6,894 nucleotides of DNA from Xanthobacteraceae bacterium (GCA_030043175.1 JASHYD010000324.1:1-6894); one strand, 5' to 3'. Shown: positions 1-6,632, counted from the stretch's first letter. Program-made: numbers and translations. Notes: a model not told the origin generated them from the sequence alone.

Positions 1-2
1 GG

Positions 3-1223
3 GCCATACACGGCCAGACGACTTTTCTGAGCCAGTATGCACCGCCGTTCCATGCACCCTATAGCGGGGCCAACAGCCTCAATTCGAATGTGGGACGCGA
101 GACCTGGGACGCTACGCTCTACGTCGGTCGGCGGTTGTGGGAAGGAGCGGAGTTGTGGGTCGATCCGGAGATCGACCAGGGGTTCGGCCTGAGCAACACC
201 CTCGGGATTGCCGGATTCACGAGTGGTGAAGCCTACAAGGTCGGTTACAGCTACCCTTATTTGAGGCTGCCCCGCATGTTCGTCAGGCAGACGATCGATC
301 TCGGCGGCGATATTCAAAAGGTTGACTCAGACATCAACCAGTTTTCCGGGTCGCAGACCGCCGACCGATTGGTGATTACGGTGGGCAAGTTCAGCGTGGT
401 CGACATCTTTGACGCGAATAGGTACGCGCACGATCCGCGCAACGATTTTATGAACTGGTCGCTCGTCGACACCGGAACCTTCGATTACGCCGCTGACTCC
501 TGGGGCTACACCTATGGGGCGGCGGCCGAGTGGTATCGCGGCAACTGGACGCTGCGCGCCGCACTTTTCGAGCTGTCGATCGTACCCAACAGCACCGAAC
601 TCGACCCGACGTTCAGACAGTTTCAGATGGTCTATGAAATCGAGCACCGGCACGAATTATGGGGCGAGCCTGGCAAGATCGCGTTGGATGGCTTCCTAAG
701 TCGCGGCCGCATGGGCAGCTACGACGACGCGCTCGCGCTCGCGGCGGCAACCGGAACTACGCCGAGCACCGCCGACGTACGTCATTACACCAGTCGTCCA
801 GGTATCAGCCTGAATTTCGAGCAGCAGTTGGTGCCGAATATCGGCCTGTTCGGCCGCTTCGGCTGGGCTGACGGCAATGTCGAGCCCTACGAGTTCACCG
901 ACATCGACCGTACCGCCGCACTGGGTGCTTCCTTCGGCGGTAAGCTGTGGGGACGGCCCGACGACACCATCGGTATCGCAGGAGTGGTGAACAGCATATC
1001 GAGTGCCCATCAGGCCTATCTCGATGCCGGCGGGCTGGGAATTCTGGTGGGCGACGGGCAATTGCCCCATCCGGGTCCTGAACAGATCCTGGAGGCCTAC
1101 TACAGTCTTCCGGTCGGTTCGTGGAAGGTAACTCCGGATTATCAGTTTATCGTCAATCCTGGCTACAACCGCGACCGCGGTCCAGTCTCGGTTCTTTCTC
1201 TTCGATTGCGGACGCAGTTTTGA
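3..1223 (+). CDS. OprB-type carbohydrate-selective porin, 5' end missing
   Basis: This is an outer-membrane beta-barrel porin that lets sugars or similar small solutes diffuse into the periplasm. The frame is open from the first base and ends at TGA 1221-1223, giving 406 codons of the C-terminal part. The signal peptide and start lie outside the window; an in-frame GTG at 90 is internal, because the family-typical stretch HGQTTFLSQYAPPF and PYSGANSL comes before it. Recognisable segments follow in order: PEIDQGFGLSNTLG, GEAYKVG, VRQTIDLGGDIQKVD, VGKFSVVDIFD, YAHDPRNDFMNWS, FDYAADSWGYTYGAAAEW, LGILVGDGQLPHPGPEQI and YNRDRGPVSV. It ends in LRTQF, with the terminal phenylalanine expected for barrel insertion. 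I recognise these segments from alphaproteobacterial, especially Bradyrhizobium, carbohydrate porins. The transported substrate cannot be told from sequence. Neighbours give no clear operon: about 0.8 kb without an intact gene follows. Confidence 0.95.
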   Translation, partial: AIHGQTTFLSQYAPPFHAPYSGANSLNSNVGRETWDATLYVGRRLWEGAELWVDPEIDQGFGLSNTLGIAGFTSGEAYKVGYSYPYLRLPRMFVRQTIDLGGDIQKVDSDINQFSGSQTADRLVITVGKFSVVDIFDANRYAHDPRNDFMNWSLVDTGTFDYAADSWGYTYGAAAEWYRGNWTLRAALFELSIVPNSTELDPTFRQFQMVYEIEHRHELWGEPGKIALDGFLSRGRMGSYDDALALAAATGTTPSTADVRHYTSRPGISLNFEQQLVPNIGLFGRFGWADGNVEPYEFTDIDRTAALGASFGGKLWGRPDDTIGIAGVVNSISSAHQAYLDAGGLGILVGDGQLPHPGPEQILEAYYSLPVGSWKVTPDYQFIVNPGYNRDRGPVSVLSLRLRTQF

Positions 1224-1452
1224 AGAAACCAAGAAGACCGCAATCGGAGCTGAGACCGACCGCGCGTTTTTCGGTTCATCAGGATAGGAAGCTACCCCAA
1301 TTTACATCAAGCAAGTGCACAATGGGCAACGCCACCCTTGCAGCCGCACCGCTTCCGCATTGTCACGTGTTCCTCGGCACGAGGCACGAAAAGAATGAAC
1401 GCCGGCCGTGGGCAGTGATCGCCCTTTGCGGGGGAGGCGGGGTGCCGTTGCG

Positions 1453-1788
1453 TCACGGTGGCGTCGGTCCCATCACAACAGCGCCGCTACCGCTCGAGAC
1501 CTTCGGGATGCCCCCGACAACGCCGCGAGGATGCTGGCGTTCGCGAGCCTGCGCTTCCGGGTCGCCGAGATCGCCGCAGTGGCCCTCCAGGAGCGCGACG
1601 GCGTTCCCGGTAAACACTCGGCGATAGCCGCGCCACTCGACGAAGCCGCATTCAAAAGCGTGCATCTCGTGGAGCGGCGCCTACCGCGCGATCTCCTCGG
1701 CGCTGAACTCGCCCGGCCAGATGGTGCCCTTCCTGGTCACGGTACGATGATTTTGCCCGACCGCTTCCTCGGGCTGCCGCGGTGGCGC
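1453..1788 (-). pseudogene. Possible decayed gene, reverse strand, unidentified
   Basis: On the reverse strand one frame is open from 1788 to 1684, is stopped by an amber codon (TAG, complement of 1681-1683), and then continues open in the same frame to a stop at 1453-1455. Translation before the stop includes TVTRKGTIWPGEFSAEEIAR; after it comes LHEMHAFECGFVEWRGYRRV then FTGNAVALLEG. Nearly all codons around the amber stop end in G or C (for example 18 of 19 between the GTG at 1738-1740 and the stop), as in the true genes here. The composition (W, F, Y, E, H mixed with A, G, R) also looks like real protein. Upstream the frame is closed by TGA (complement of 1789-1791). I do not recognise the family. 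It may be a remnant of a gene lost between the porin and the hydroxylase, or a chance frame in GC-rich DNA. Confidence 0.25.
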
Positions 1789-1970
1789 TCAAATCCCGTC
1801 GTTTCGCGGTGATCTTGCTTCCCGCCCCGCGTAGCCGGTGTACCCATTAGACGGGGATTCCCGTTCGACCGGAACCACCGGACGTCCTCGCAGCAGGGAG
1901 GGTAGGCAAGGGCCGCTCGCCTTTTGCCCCGACGCTCATCGCGGGCGCATGATGCCTCGCCCCTGGCCGA

Positions 1971-1999
1971 TTGGCTTTTTTCAATCGATCGACTAGCCT
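1971..1999 (+). promoter_or_regulatory. Weak sigma70-like promoter for the hydroxylase gene
   Basis: TTGGCT (1971-1976) and TAGCCT (1994-1999) are separated by 17 bases. Each hexamer matches only three of six consensus positions, so this is weak. If used, transcription would begin near 2006, before the ATG at 2042 and after the upstream GTG at 2003, which agrees with the ATG as the start. The spacer contains the palindrome TCGATCGA (1985-1992). Confidence 0.2.
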
Positions 2000-2041
2000 T
2001 GCGTGCATGAGGATCCGCTCCACCCCGCCGGTCAGGATCGA

Positions 2042-4369
2042 ATGACAAAAAATAATCTCGCCCCCGGCGTAGGCGAGCTGAAGCGCTCCAACACCTATGT
2101 GGGGGCGCCGATCGAGCGCGTTGAGGACTTGCGCTTTCTGCGCGGGCGCGGCTGCTACCTCGACGACCTCTCCCGACCGGGCCAATGGCACGCGTCGTTC
2201 GTTCGCAGCCCGTTCGCGCACGGCGCCATCGAACACATCGACACGCGTGCTGCGCGCGCGATGCGGGGTGTGCGGGCGGTCATCACGGGCGACGACATTG
2301 GTGCGATCCCCGTGATCCCGTTCCGACGGCCCAACCCGACCATCGCGCCCTACGCGCAGCCGGTGATCGCCACCAAGGTCGTGCGTTATGTGGGTGAGCC
2401 TGTCGCCATGCTGCTGGCGGACAAGCCCGAGCTTGCCGAGGATGCGGCGCTGGCGGTCGAACTCGAAATTGCGCCGTTGCCAGTGGTTGCGGATCGCAGG
2501 GTTTCCGTGGCGGGTACTACCTTGCTGTTTCCCGGCACGGCGAGCAATTGCGCCACCACGTTCACCGCTGCGACGGGCGATGTCGACGCCGCGTTTCGCG
2601 ACGCCCCTTACACGCGGCGCGAGTCCTTCCGGGTCCAGCGCCAGACCGCGTTTCCGATGGAGACGCGCGGGCTGCTCGCCGAATGGGATGGCGAGCGCCT
2701 CACCATGTCGGGCGCGGCCAAACTGCCGTTCTTCAACCGCCGCGTCCTCGCAGTTATGATGGGCCTGCCCGAGATCGCGGTCGATTATGTCGAATACGAC
2801 GTTGGTGGCGGGTTCGGGGCGCGCGGCGAATTTTACCCCGAGGACTTCCTGTGCGCATTCGCGGCGCGCCGGTTCGGACGCCCGATCAAATGGGTCGAGG
2901 ACCGTCGCGAGCATTTCATGACCATCGCGCATGCGCGGGAGGCAGAGGCTGAGGTCGAGATAGCACTCGAACGTGACGGCACCATCCGCGGAATTCGCGG
3001 TGATGTCTTTGTCGACATCGGCGCTTATGTGCGGCCAAACGGTACCACGCCGGTCCGCAACGTGGCGCAGTTCATCGCCGGCCCCTATCGGGTGCCGCAC
3101 CTTGAACTTCAAGCTCACGCCATGGTGACCAATAAGACGCCAATGGGCACCTTCCGCGGGCCCGGCCGCTTTGAGGGCGCCTTCTTCTGCGAGCGGCTTC
3201 TCGACCTCGCGGCCCGCGACCTCGGCCTCGACCGACTCGCGATTCGCCGACGCAATCTCCTCACCGCGTCCGAGATGCCTTATCGGATTGCCCCAATCGT
3301 CCCCGATGACGGCCTTGGTAAAACCCAGTGCGACAGTGGCGACTACACGCGCACATTCGATCATTGCATCGCGGAATTCGGCTGGGCCGAGAAAGTGGGT
3401 CTCAACGGACGATTGGTGGACGGCCGCTATCATGGCGTCGGCGTGGCCTGCTTCATCGAAGGCGGCGGCTCGGGGCCGCGAGAGCACGCCCGAATAGCGG
3501 TCGAGGCGGACGGCATGGTCGCGGTCTATGTTGGCTCGTCGGCGGTGGGGCAAGGTATCGAGACGATCATGGGGCAGATTGCGGCCGATGCGCTGCGCGT
3601 GCCGTTGTCCAGGGTCAAAGTGCTGCACGCCTCGACCACCTATCTGCGCGACGGGGTCGGTTCATTTGGCTCGCGGGCCACTGTGATGGGTGGTTCGGCC
3701 ATCGTGGATGCAGCCAACAAGCTCGTCGCTGCGCTGCGTGCCGCGGCCGCGGCGAGGCTTAAGGTTGCGCCGCAGGACCTCAGGCTGGGTGAGGGGGTCG
3801 TCGAGGCGAGCGATGGGCGCAGCGTGGGCTGGGCCGAACTGGCGGGCGGCCTCTCCGTCGAAGGCATCTTCGAGAGCTCAAGAGCGACCTACACATATGG
3901 CACTGCGGCCGTCCATGTGGCGGTCGATCCGGGCACCGGCCACGTGGAGATTCTCGATTATCTCGCCGTCGATGATGTGGGCCGCATCGTCAATCCGCTG
4001 ACGCTCCACGGTCAGGTGATCGGCGCCGCCGTGCAGGGCTGCGGCACCGTGTTCGGCGAGCATCTTGCCTATGACACGGATGGTCAGCTGCTGGTCGCAT
4101 CGCTCGCGGATTACCTGGTGCCGCTTGCGACCGATTTTCCGAACTTGCGTGTTGTTACGCTGCAGGAATACCCGTCCCCCAACAATCCGCTCGGCGTCAA
4201 AGGCGCCGGCGAAGGCGGCATCATCCCGGTGGGCGGCGCCGTCGCCAATGCGGTGGCGGCAGCGCTGAGCGAACTTAAGGTCGAGCCCCGCGAACTGCCC
4301 CTGTCCCCTCCGGCGGTGTGGCAGATGATTGAAGAAGGGCGCGCGAAAAGCCACGCGACGAAAAGCTGA
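2042..4369 (+). CDS. Xanthine dehydrogenase/CoxL-family molybdopterin-binding large subunit
   Basis: This is the catalytic large subunit of a molybdenum hydroxylase, which binds Mo-molybdopterin cofactor and hydroxylates an aldehyde or N-heterocycle using water. The 775-residue length is usual for single-subunit members. The N-terminal hammerhead domain (about 30-140) starts at VGAPIERVEDLRFLRGRG and contains YVGEPVAMLLAD (116-127). Two cofactor-binding domains follow (about 150-400 and 410-700): PMETRG (195-200), VGGGFGAR (254-261), MGTFRGPGRFE (368-378), AVGQG with Gln504, and KGAGEGG with the expected catalytic Glu724. CoxL's active-site loop AYRCSFR is replaced by GTFRGPGR, with no cysteine, so this is not a form I CO dehydrogenase. 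No signal peptide or Tat motif is seen, so it is probably cytoplasmic. ATG 2042 is preferred over GTG 2003: AGGA at 2034-2037 precedes it closely, and the 13 extra residues look unrelated to the family. No 2Fe-2S or FAD subunit gene is adjacent. The substrate is unknown. Confidence 0.95.
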   Translation: MTKNNLAPGVGELKRSNTYVGAPIERVEDLRFLRGRGCYLDDLSRPGQWHASFVRSPFAHGAIEHIDTRAARAMRGVRAVITGDDIGAIPVIPFRRPNPTIAPYAQPVIATKVVRYVGEPVAMLLADKPELAEDAALAVELEIAPLPVVADRRVSVAGTTLLFPGTASNCATTFTAATGDVDAAFRDAPYTRRESFRVQRQTAFPMETRGLLAEWDGERLTMSGAAKLPFFNRRVLAVMMGLPEIAVDYVEYDVGGGFGARGEFYPEDFLCAFAARRFGRPIKWVEDRREHFMTIAHAREAEAEVEIALERDGTIRGIRGDVFVDIGAYVRPNGTTPVRNVAQFIAGPYRVPHLELQAHAMVTNKTPMGTFRGPGRFEGAFFCERLLDLAARDLGLDRLAIRRRNLLTASEMPYRIAPIVPDDGLGKTQCDSGDYTRTFDHCIAEFGWAEKVGLNGRLVDGRYHGVGVACFIEGGGSGPREHARIAVEADGMVAVYVGSSAVGQGIETIMGQIAADALRVPLSRVKVLHASTTYLRDGVGSFGSRATVMGGSAIVDAANKLVAALRAAAAARLKVAPQDLRLGEGVVEASDGRSVGWAELAGGLSVEGIFESSRATYTYGTAAVHVAVDPGTGHVEILDYLAVDDVGRIVNPLTLHGQVIGAAVQGCGTVFGEHLAYDTDGQLLVASLADYLVPLATDFPNLRVVTLQEYPSPNNPLGVKGAGEGGIIPVGGAVANAVAAALSELKVEPRELPLSPPAVWQMIEEGRAKSHATKS

Positions 4370-4383
4370 CCCCTTTTTCGTCG
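4356..4383 (+). terminator. Hairpin spanning the hydroxylase stop codon, possible terminator
   Basis: CGACGAAAA (4356-4364) pairs perfectly with TTTTCGTCG (4375-4383), leaving a 10-base loop that holds the TGA stop at 4367-4369. A short T run (4389-4392) follows closely. Only the outer five pairs are GC-rich and the T run is broken, so it is not a classical intrinsic terminator. It could still end the hydroxylase transcript or protect its 3' end. Confidence 0.35.
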
Positions 4384-4384
4384 A

Positions 4385-4466
4385 GGGTTTTGTATCATTC
4401 TAGCTGTGGTTGATGCCCTCAGTGGCGTCGTTACCGCCTGGCGCGGCGGGTGTGTAAACAAAACCC
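4385..4466. repeat. Inverted repeat GGGTTTTGT / ACAAAACCC
   Basis: GGGTTTTGT (4385-4393) is the exact reverse complement of ACAAAACCC (4458-4466), 64 bases away. A smaller hairpin, GCGGGT (4446-4451) with ACCCGC (4463-4468), uses part of the same right arm, so the two structures would compete. This could be an RNA structure downstream of the hydroxylase or a remnant of a small repeat element. There is no direct evidence for either. Confidence 0.35.
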
Positions 4467-4704
4467 GCACAATGGCCGATTTACCAAGTGCCGTCTTTTG
4501 GGCTTTTCAGGCGAAAGCCCGCCACGCCGCCCTCGCGCATACGTTTGCCCTTGCAGGTTTGCCAAAACCGGTATCGCGGCGAGATCCGCGCGTGGGTTCT
4601 GATTCCAATCATCCTCATCCTTGCCCGGCCCTGTTTGATGTCGCACAAAATTCGCGGCCCGATCTGTTTTGACTGAGCAACGGATCTCAACGAGCGGGTC
4701 GAGC

Positions 4705-4718
4705 GCGGCGCGCGCCGC
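4705..4718. repeat. 14-base perfect GC palindrome
   Basis: GCGGCGCGCGCCGC reads the same on both strands. It has no following T run, so it is not a standard terminator. In DNA this rich in GC such a palindrome may arise by chance; a protein-binding site is possible but unsupported. Confidence 0.3.
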
Positions 4719-4750
4719 AAGATGTGAGACGCCTCAGCGCAGCTCGGCCG

Positions 4751-4764
4751 TGACTCTGGAGTCA
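4751..4764. repeat. Small dyad TGACTC-TG-GAGTCA upstream of the secreted pair
   Basis: Six-base arms TGACTC (4751-4756) and GAGTCA (4759-4764) flank a two-base centre. It lies about 90 bases upstream of the proposed promoter of the two-gene operon, a position compatible with an activator site. No known regulator site is recognised. Confidence 0.2.
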
Positions 4765-4855
4765 ATCTGACCCGCACGCGCTGCAATGCCCGTAGTTCGA
4801 GGGTCACAACCGAACCTGACGCAGATGATCCTGAACCGTGCGTTGTGCCGCGGTA

Positions 4856-4884
4856 TTGCGATCCCGGTCTCCTGCGGCTACAAA
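4856..4884 (+). promoter_or_regulatory. Candidate sigma70-type promoter of the secreted-pair operon
   Basis: TTGCGA (4856-4861) and TACAAA (4879-4884) each match four of six consensus positions and are 17 bases apart. Transcription would start near 4891, giving an untranslated leader of about 33 bases that contains the Shine-Dalgarno sequence GGGGAGG (4907-4913) ten bases before the ATG at 4924. This is the best promoter-like pair I found in the gap. Confidence 0.35.
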
Positions 4885-4923
4885 CGCTGATATCCAAAGA
4901 GGCCCCGGGGAGGCGAATGCGCC

Positions 4924-5628
4924 ATGCGAGTCTTGTGCGTTTGCAGCATCGCCCTTTCCTTGACGCCGGCGCTCAATTCCGCGGCCCCCGCCGCACCTGA
5001 TATTTCCGGAACCTATTGGACGACGGGCTACAGCGCGAGGATACAAGTCCTCGGCGGCGGCGACCCGCCGCTCAACGCTGCCGGCAGGGCGGCTTACGAA
5101 ATGAATCAGGCCGGCCTGAAGGACGGCTCGATCGTCGACAAGGCGCGGCGCGTGTGCGTGCCCGATGGCGTGCCGCGCGTGCTCGCCACGCCCTATCCGT
5201 TCGAAATCTTCCAGCTGCCGGCGGGCCAGGTGACGTTTCTTTACGAGATGAACCATCAGGTGCGCGTAATCGTCATGGACAAGCCGCTGCCGCCACGGCA
5301 AGCCCTGATCGTCGATCCCAAATACAACGGCCATTCGGTCGGTCGTTGGGACGGCGATACGCTGACCGTGGAATCGGCCGGCTTTAACGAGTGGACTTTC
5401 CTCGATGCGAGCGGCCTGCCTCACAGCGATGAGATGACGACCAGGGAGCGCATCCAGAAAGTCGGCAATCAGCTCGAAGACGTTATCGAGATCCATGACC
5501 CCCAAATGTATGAGAGGGATTGGCAGGCGCGTTTCGTCTATGAGGAGCGCAACGACGTGAGGCTTGAGGATTACGCCTGCAATGACAGGCATCGCGATCT
5601 TTCCCGTGTGAAGGGCGTGCCTCGCTGA
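4924..5628 (+). CDS. Secreted protein of uncharacterised GDTL/GFN/PH motif family (first paralog)
   Basis: This is a 234-residue exported protein of unknown function. The N-terminus (about 1-22, MRV then a hydrophobic LCVCSIALSLTPAL and small residues SAAPAA) is a likely Sec signal peptide. The mature part begins DISGTYW. It then has PPLNAAGRAAYEMN (48-61), RRVCVPDGVPRVLATPYPFE (75-94), QLPAGQVTFLYEMNHQVRVI (97-116), and the most conserved-looking block HSVGRWDGDTL (137-147), GFN (153-155), TFLD, LPHSDEM (165-171), RER (174-176). Apart from Cys5 and Cys7 in the signal peptide, only Cys78 and Cys219 occur, suggesting one disulfide in the periplasm or outside. Proteins with this motif set recur as hypothetical proteins, notably in Acidobacteria and Bradyrhizobium, as I remember them; I know of no assigned activity. 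The start is supported by GGGGAGG at 4907-4913. It is the first gene of a two-gene operon with a paralog 16 bases downstream. Confidence 0.9.
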   Translation: MRVLCVCSIALSLTPALNSAAPAAPDISGTYWTTGYSARIQVLGGGDPPLNAAGRAAYEMNQAGLKDGSIVDKARRVCVPDGVPRVLATPYPFEIFQLPAGQVTFLYEMNHQVRVIVMDKPLPPRQALIVDPKYNGHSVGRWDGDTLTVESAGFNEWTFLDASGLPHSDEMTTRERIQKVGNQLEDVIEIHDPQMYERDWQARFVYEERNDVRLEDYACNDRHRDLSRVKGVPR

Positions 5629-5644
5629 TTAAAGGGAGCTGCCT

Positions 5645-6571
5645 ATGACAATCGGTTTGCCGCGCACAAGACACGCGCTTGCCGGCGTGGTCGTCCTGAG
5701 CGCTCTCGTCGGCCCTGCGGCATTTCTTTCCGTCCTCGCGGCGGAGGCGCCGAGAACCGGGGCGCCGCCCGGCCTTGATCTTTCCGCGCCCGGCGTTGCG
5801 TGGGCGGGGTTCGTGGCGCCGAAAGAGCCCAACTACACCGTTGCACGTCTGTTCAATGACTTTGCCAGGCCAGCAACGGGCCTTGGTCCGGTAACGGACG
5901 GCCCCGACCATCCTTACGCCAACAACGAAGTCGCCCGCGAGATGCGGATCCAGCCGACCTACAGAGTGGCCGACCTCAACAACGCCGCCGGCCGCAACTT
6001 GCTGCCTTGGGTGAGAGAAGCTCTCAGCCGCCAGAACGACCTCGTGCTCGACGGGCGCAACGGCGAGACACGGGAGGCGCGATGCTGGGAGACGGGCGTT
6101 CCGGCCTTTCATCTCAATCCGGGCCTCATGCACATCATCCAGATGCCCCGGGAAGTCGTGCTGTTCCTCACCGGGCGGGCGCGCCACATCTGGCTTAACG
6201 TGCCCCATTCGGCCAATCCGAAGCCGTCCTGGTATGGCGAATCAGTCGGACACTACGAGGGCGACACCCTGGTGGCCGACACGGTCGGCTTCAATGACCG
6301 GACCTTCGTGGATTCCTACCGCACGCCGCACACCGAAATGCTGCATGTGGTCGAGCGCTTCCGGTTGATCGATGGCGGCAACACGCTCCAAGTTGCTTTC
6401 ACGGTTGAAGACTCCGGCGCCTTCTACCAACCGTGGTCGGGGACACGCAACCGCCATCGCGTGGTCGCTCCCAATGCGAGGCCTGCGGAATTCGATTGCC
6501 CTGCCTTCAATGACGATTATTTCAACATCGGCCTTGAGCCGGTGCCCACTGCCGAGAAGCTGGATTTTTGA
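5645..6571 (+). CDS. Secreted protein of the same uncharacterised family (second paralog)
   Basis: This is a 308-residue exported protein of unknown function. Residues about 1-34 form a likely signal peptide (RTRH, then hydrophobic GVVVLSALVGPAAFLSVLAA). An extra N-terminal region (about 40-130) absent from the first paralog includes RIQPTYRVADLNNAAGRNLL (101-120) and PWVREALSRQNDLVLDGR. The shared domain follows: RCWETGVPAF (136-145), HIIQMPREVVLFLTG (153-167), HIWLNVPHSANPKPSW (171 falls within it), ESVGHYEGDTL (179-189), GFNDRTFVD (195-203), TPHTEM (207-212), ERF (217-219), VEDSGAFYQPW, FDCPAFNDDYFN, and a tail EPVPTAEKLDF. Its only cysteines, Cys137 and Cys285, match the pair in the neighbour. 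I recall many close relatives annotated only as hypothetical proteins in Bradyrhizobium and similar bacteria. AAAGGGAG at 5631-5638, six bases before the ATG, supports the start. The 16-base spacing after the first paralog argues for co-transcription. Confidence 0.92.
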   Translation: MTIGLPRTRHALAGVVVLSALVGPAAFLSVLAAEAPRTGAPPGLDLSAPGVAWAGFVAPKEPNYTVARLFNDFARPATGLGPVTDGPDHPYANNEVAREMRIQPTYRVADLNNAAGRNLLPWVREALSRQNDLVLDGRNGETREARCWETGVPAFHLNPGLMHIIQMPREVVLFLTGRARHIWLNVPHSANPKPSWYGESVGHYEGDTLVADTVGFNDRTFVDSYRTPHTEMLHVVERFRLIDGGNTLQVAFTVEDSGAFYQPWSGTRNRHRVVAPNARPAEFDCPAFNDDYFNIGLEPVPTAEKLDF

Positions 6572-6620
6572 GATCGTTTTCGAGCTTCTCTGGGCTGGGA
6601 AAAATGCTCTGAACCCTCTC

Positions 6621-6632
6621 GCCTCGCGAGGC
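6621..6632. repeat. 12-base palindrome after the secreted-pair operon
   Basis: GCCTCGCGAGGC is a perfect palindrome about 50 bases after the last stop codon. It is followed by CATTAACC, without the T run of an intrinsic terminator. A Rho-dependent end or a chance palindrome are both possible. Confidence 0.25.

Larger units (their letters stand above)
1224..2041. other. Gene-poor gap between porin and molybdenum hydroxylase
   Basis: No intact gene can be supported in these 818 bases. The forward open frame at 1408-1812 has no ribosome binding site or recognisable domain and lies opposite a better reverse-strand coding trace. Just after the porin stop there is a weak dyad (ACCGA 1255-1259, TCGGT 1271-1275), but its T run sits in the loop, so it is not a convincing terminator. 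The right end holds a weak promoter-like pair before the hydroxylase gene. No tRNA, insertion-sequence end or CRISPR repeat was seen. Confidence 0.6.
4370..4923. other. Intergenic gap with inverted repeats, no supported gene
   Basis: These 554 bases hold no gene I can support. Short open frames exist on both strands (for example forward 4406-4672 and 4488-4676, reverse 4481-4897), but they overlap one another, lack convincing ribosome binding sites and show no recognisable domain. What can be seen is a 9-base inverted repeat (4385-4466), a 14-base GC palindrome (4705-4718), a small dyad (4751-4764), and a promoter-like element with a Shine-Dalgarno sequence near the right end. Confidence 0.6.

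Noticed and set aside
1255..1275. Dyad ACCGA/TCGGT after the porin as a terminator
   Set aside because: Only five pairs, and the T run is in the loop rather than after the stem.
1408..1812. Forward open frame of 134 codons after the porin
   Set aside because: No ribosome binding site or domain, and it overlaps a reverse-strand frame with a more protein-like translation.
2003..2041. Upstream GTG as start of the hydroxylase
   Set aside because: It adds 13 residues unlike the family N-terminus, follows an in-frame TAG (1994-1996) directly, and has no better ribosome binding site than the ATG at 2042. It cannot be fully excluded.
1847..3628. A 593-codon open frame on the reverse strand
   Set aside because: It lies almost wholly opposite the hydroxylase gene, which has clear family motifs. 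Long antisense frames are expected in DNA with strong third-position G/C, and its translation has no recognisable domain.
4406..4676. Forward small open frames, one with a hydrophobic stretch resembling a membrane segment
   Set aside because: They overlap each other in different frames, lack good start signals, and match nothing I recognise; an overlapping reverse frame is equally open.
4481..4897. Reverse open frame of 138 codons in the second gap
   Set aside because: Arginine- and serine-rich translation typical of a chance frame in GC-rich DNA, with no recognisable motif.
4804..6208. Long reverse frames opposite the two secreted-protein genes
   Set aside because: They are shadows of the forward genes, which have signal peptides, ribosome binding sites and mutually homologous translations.
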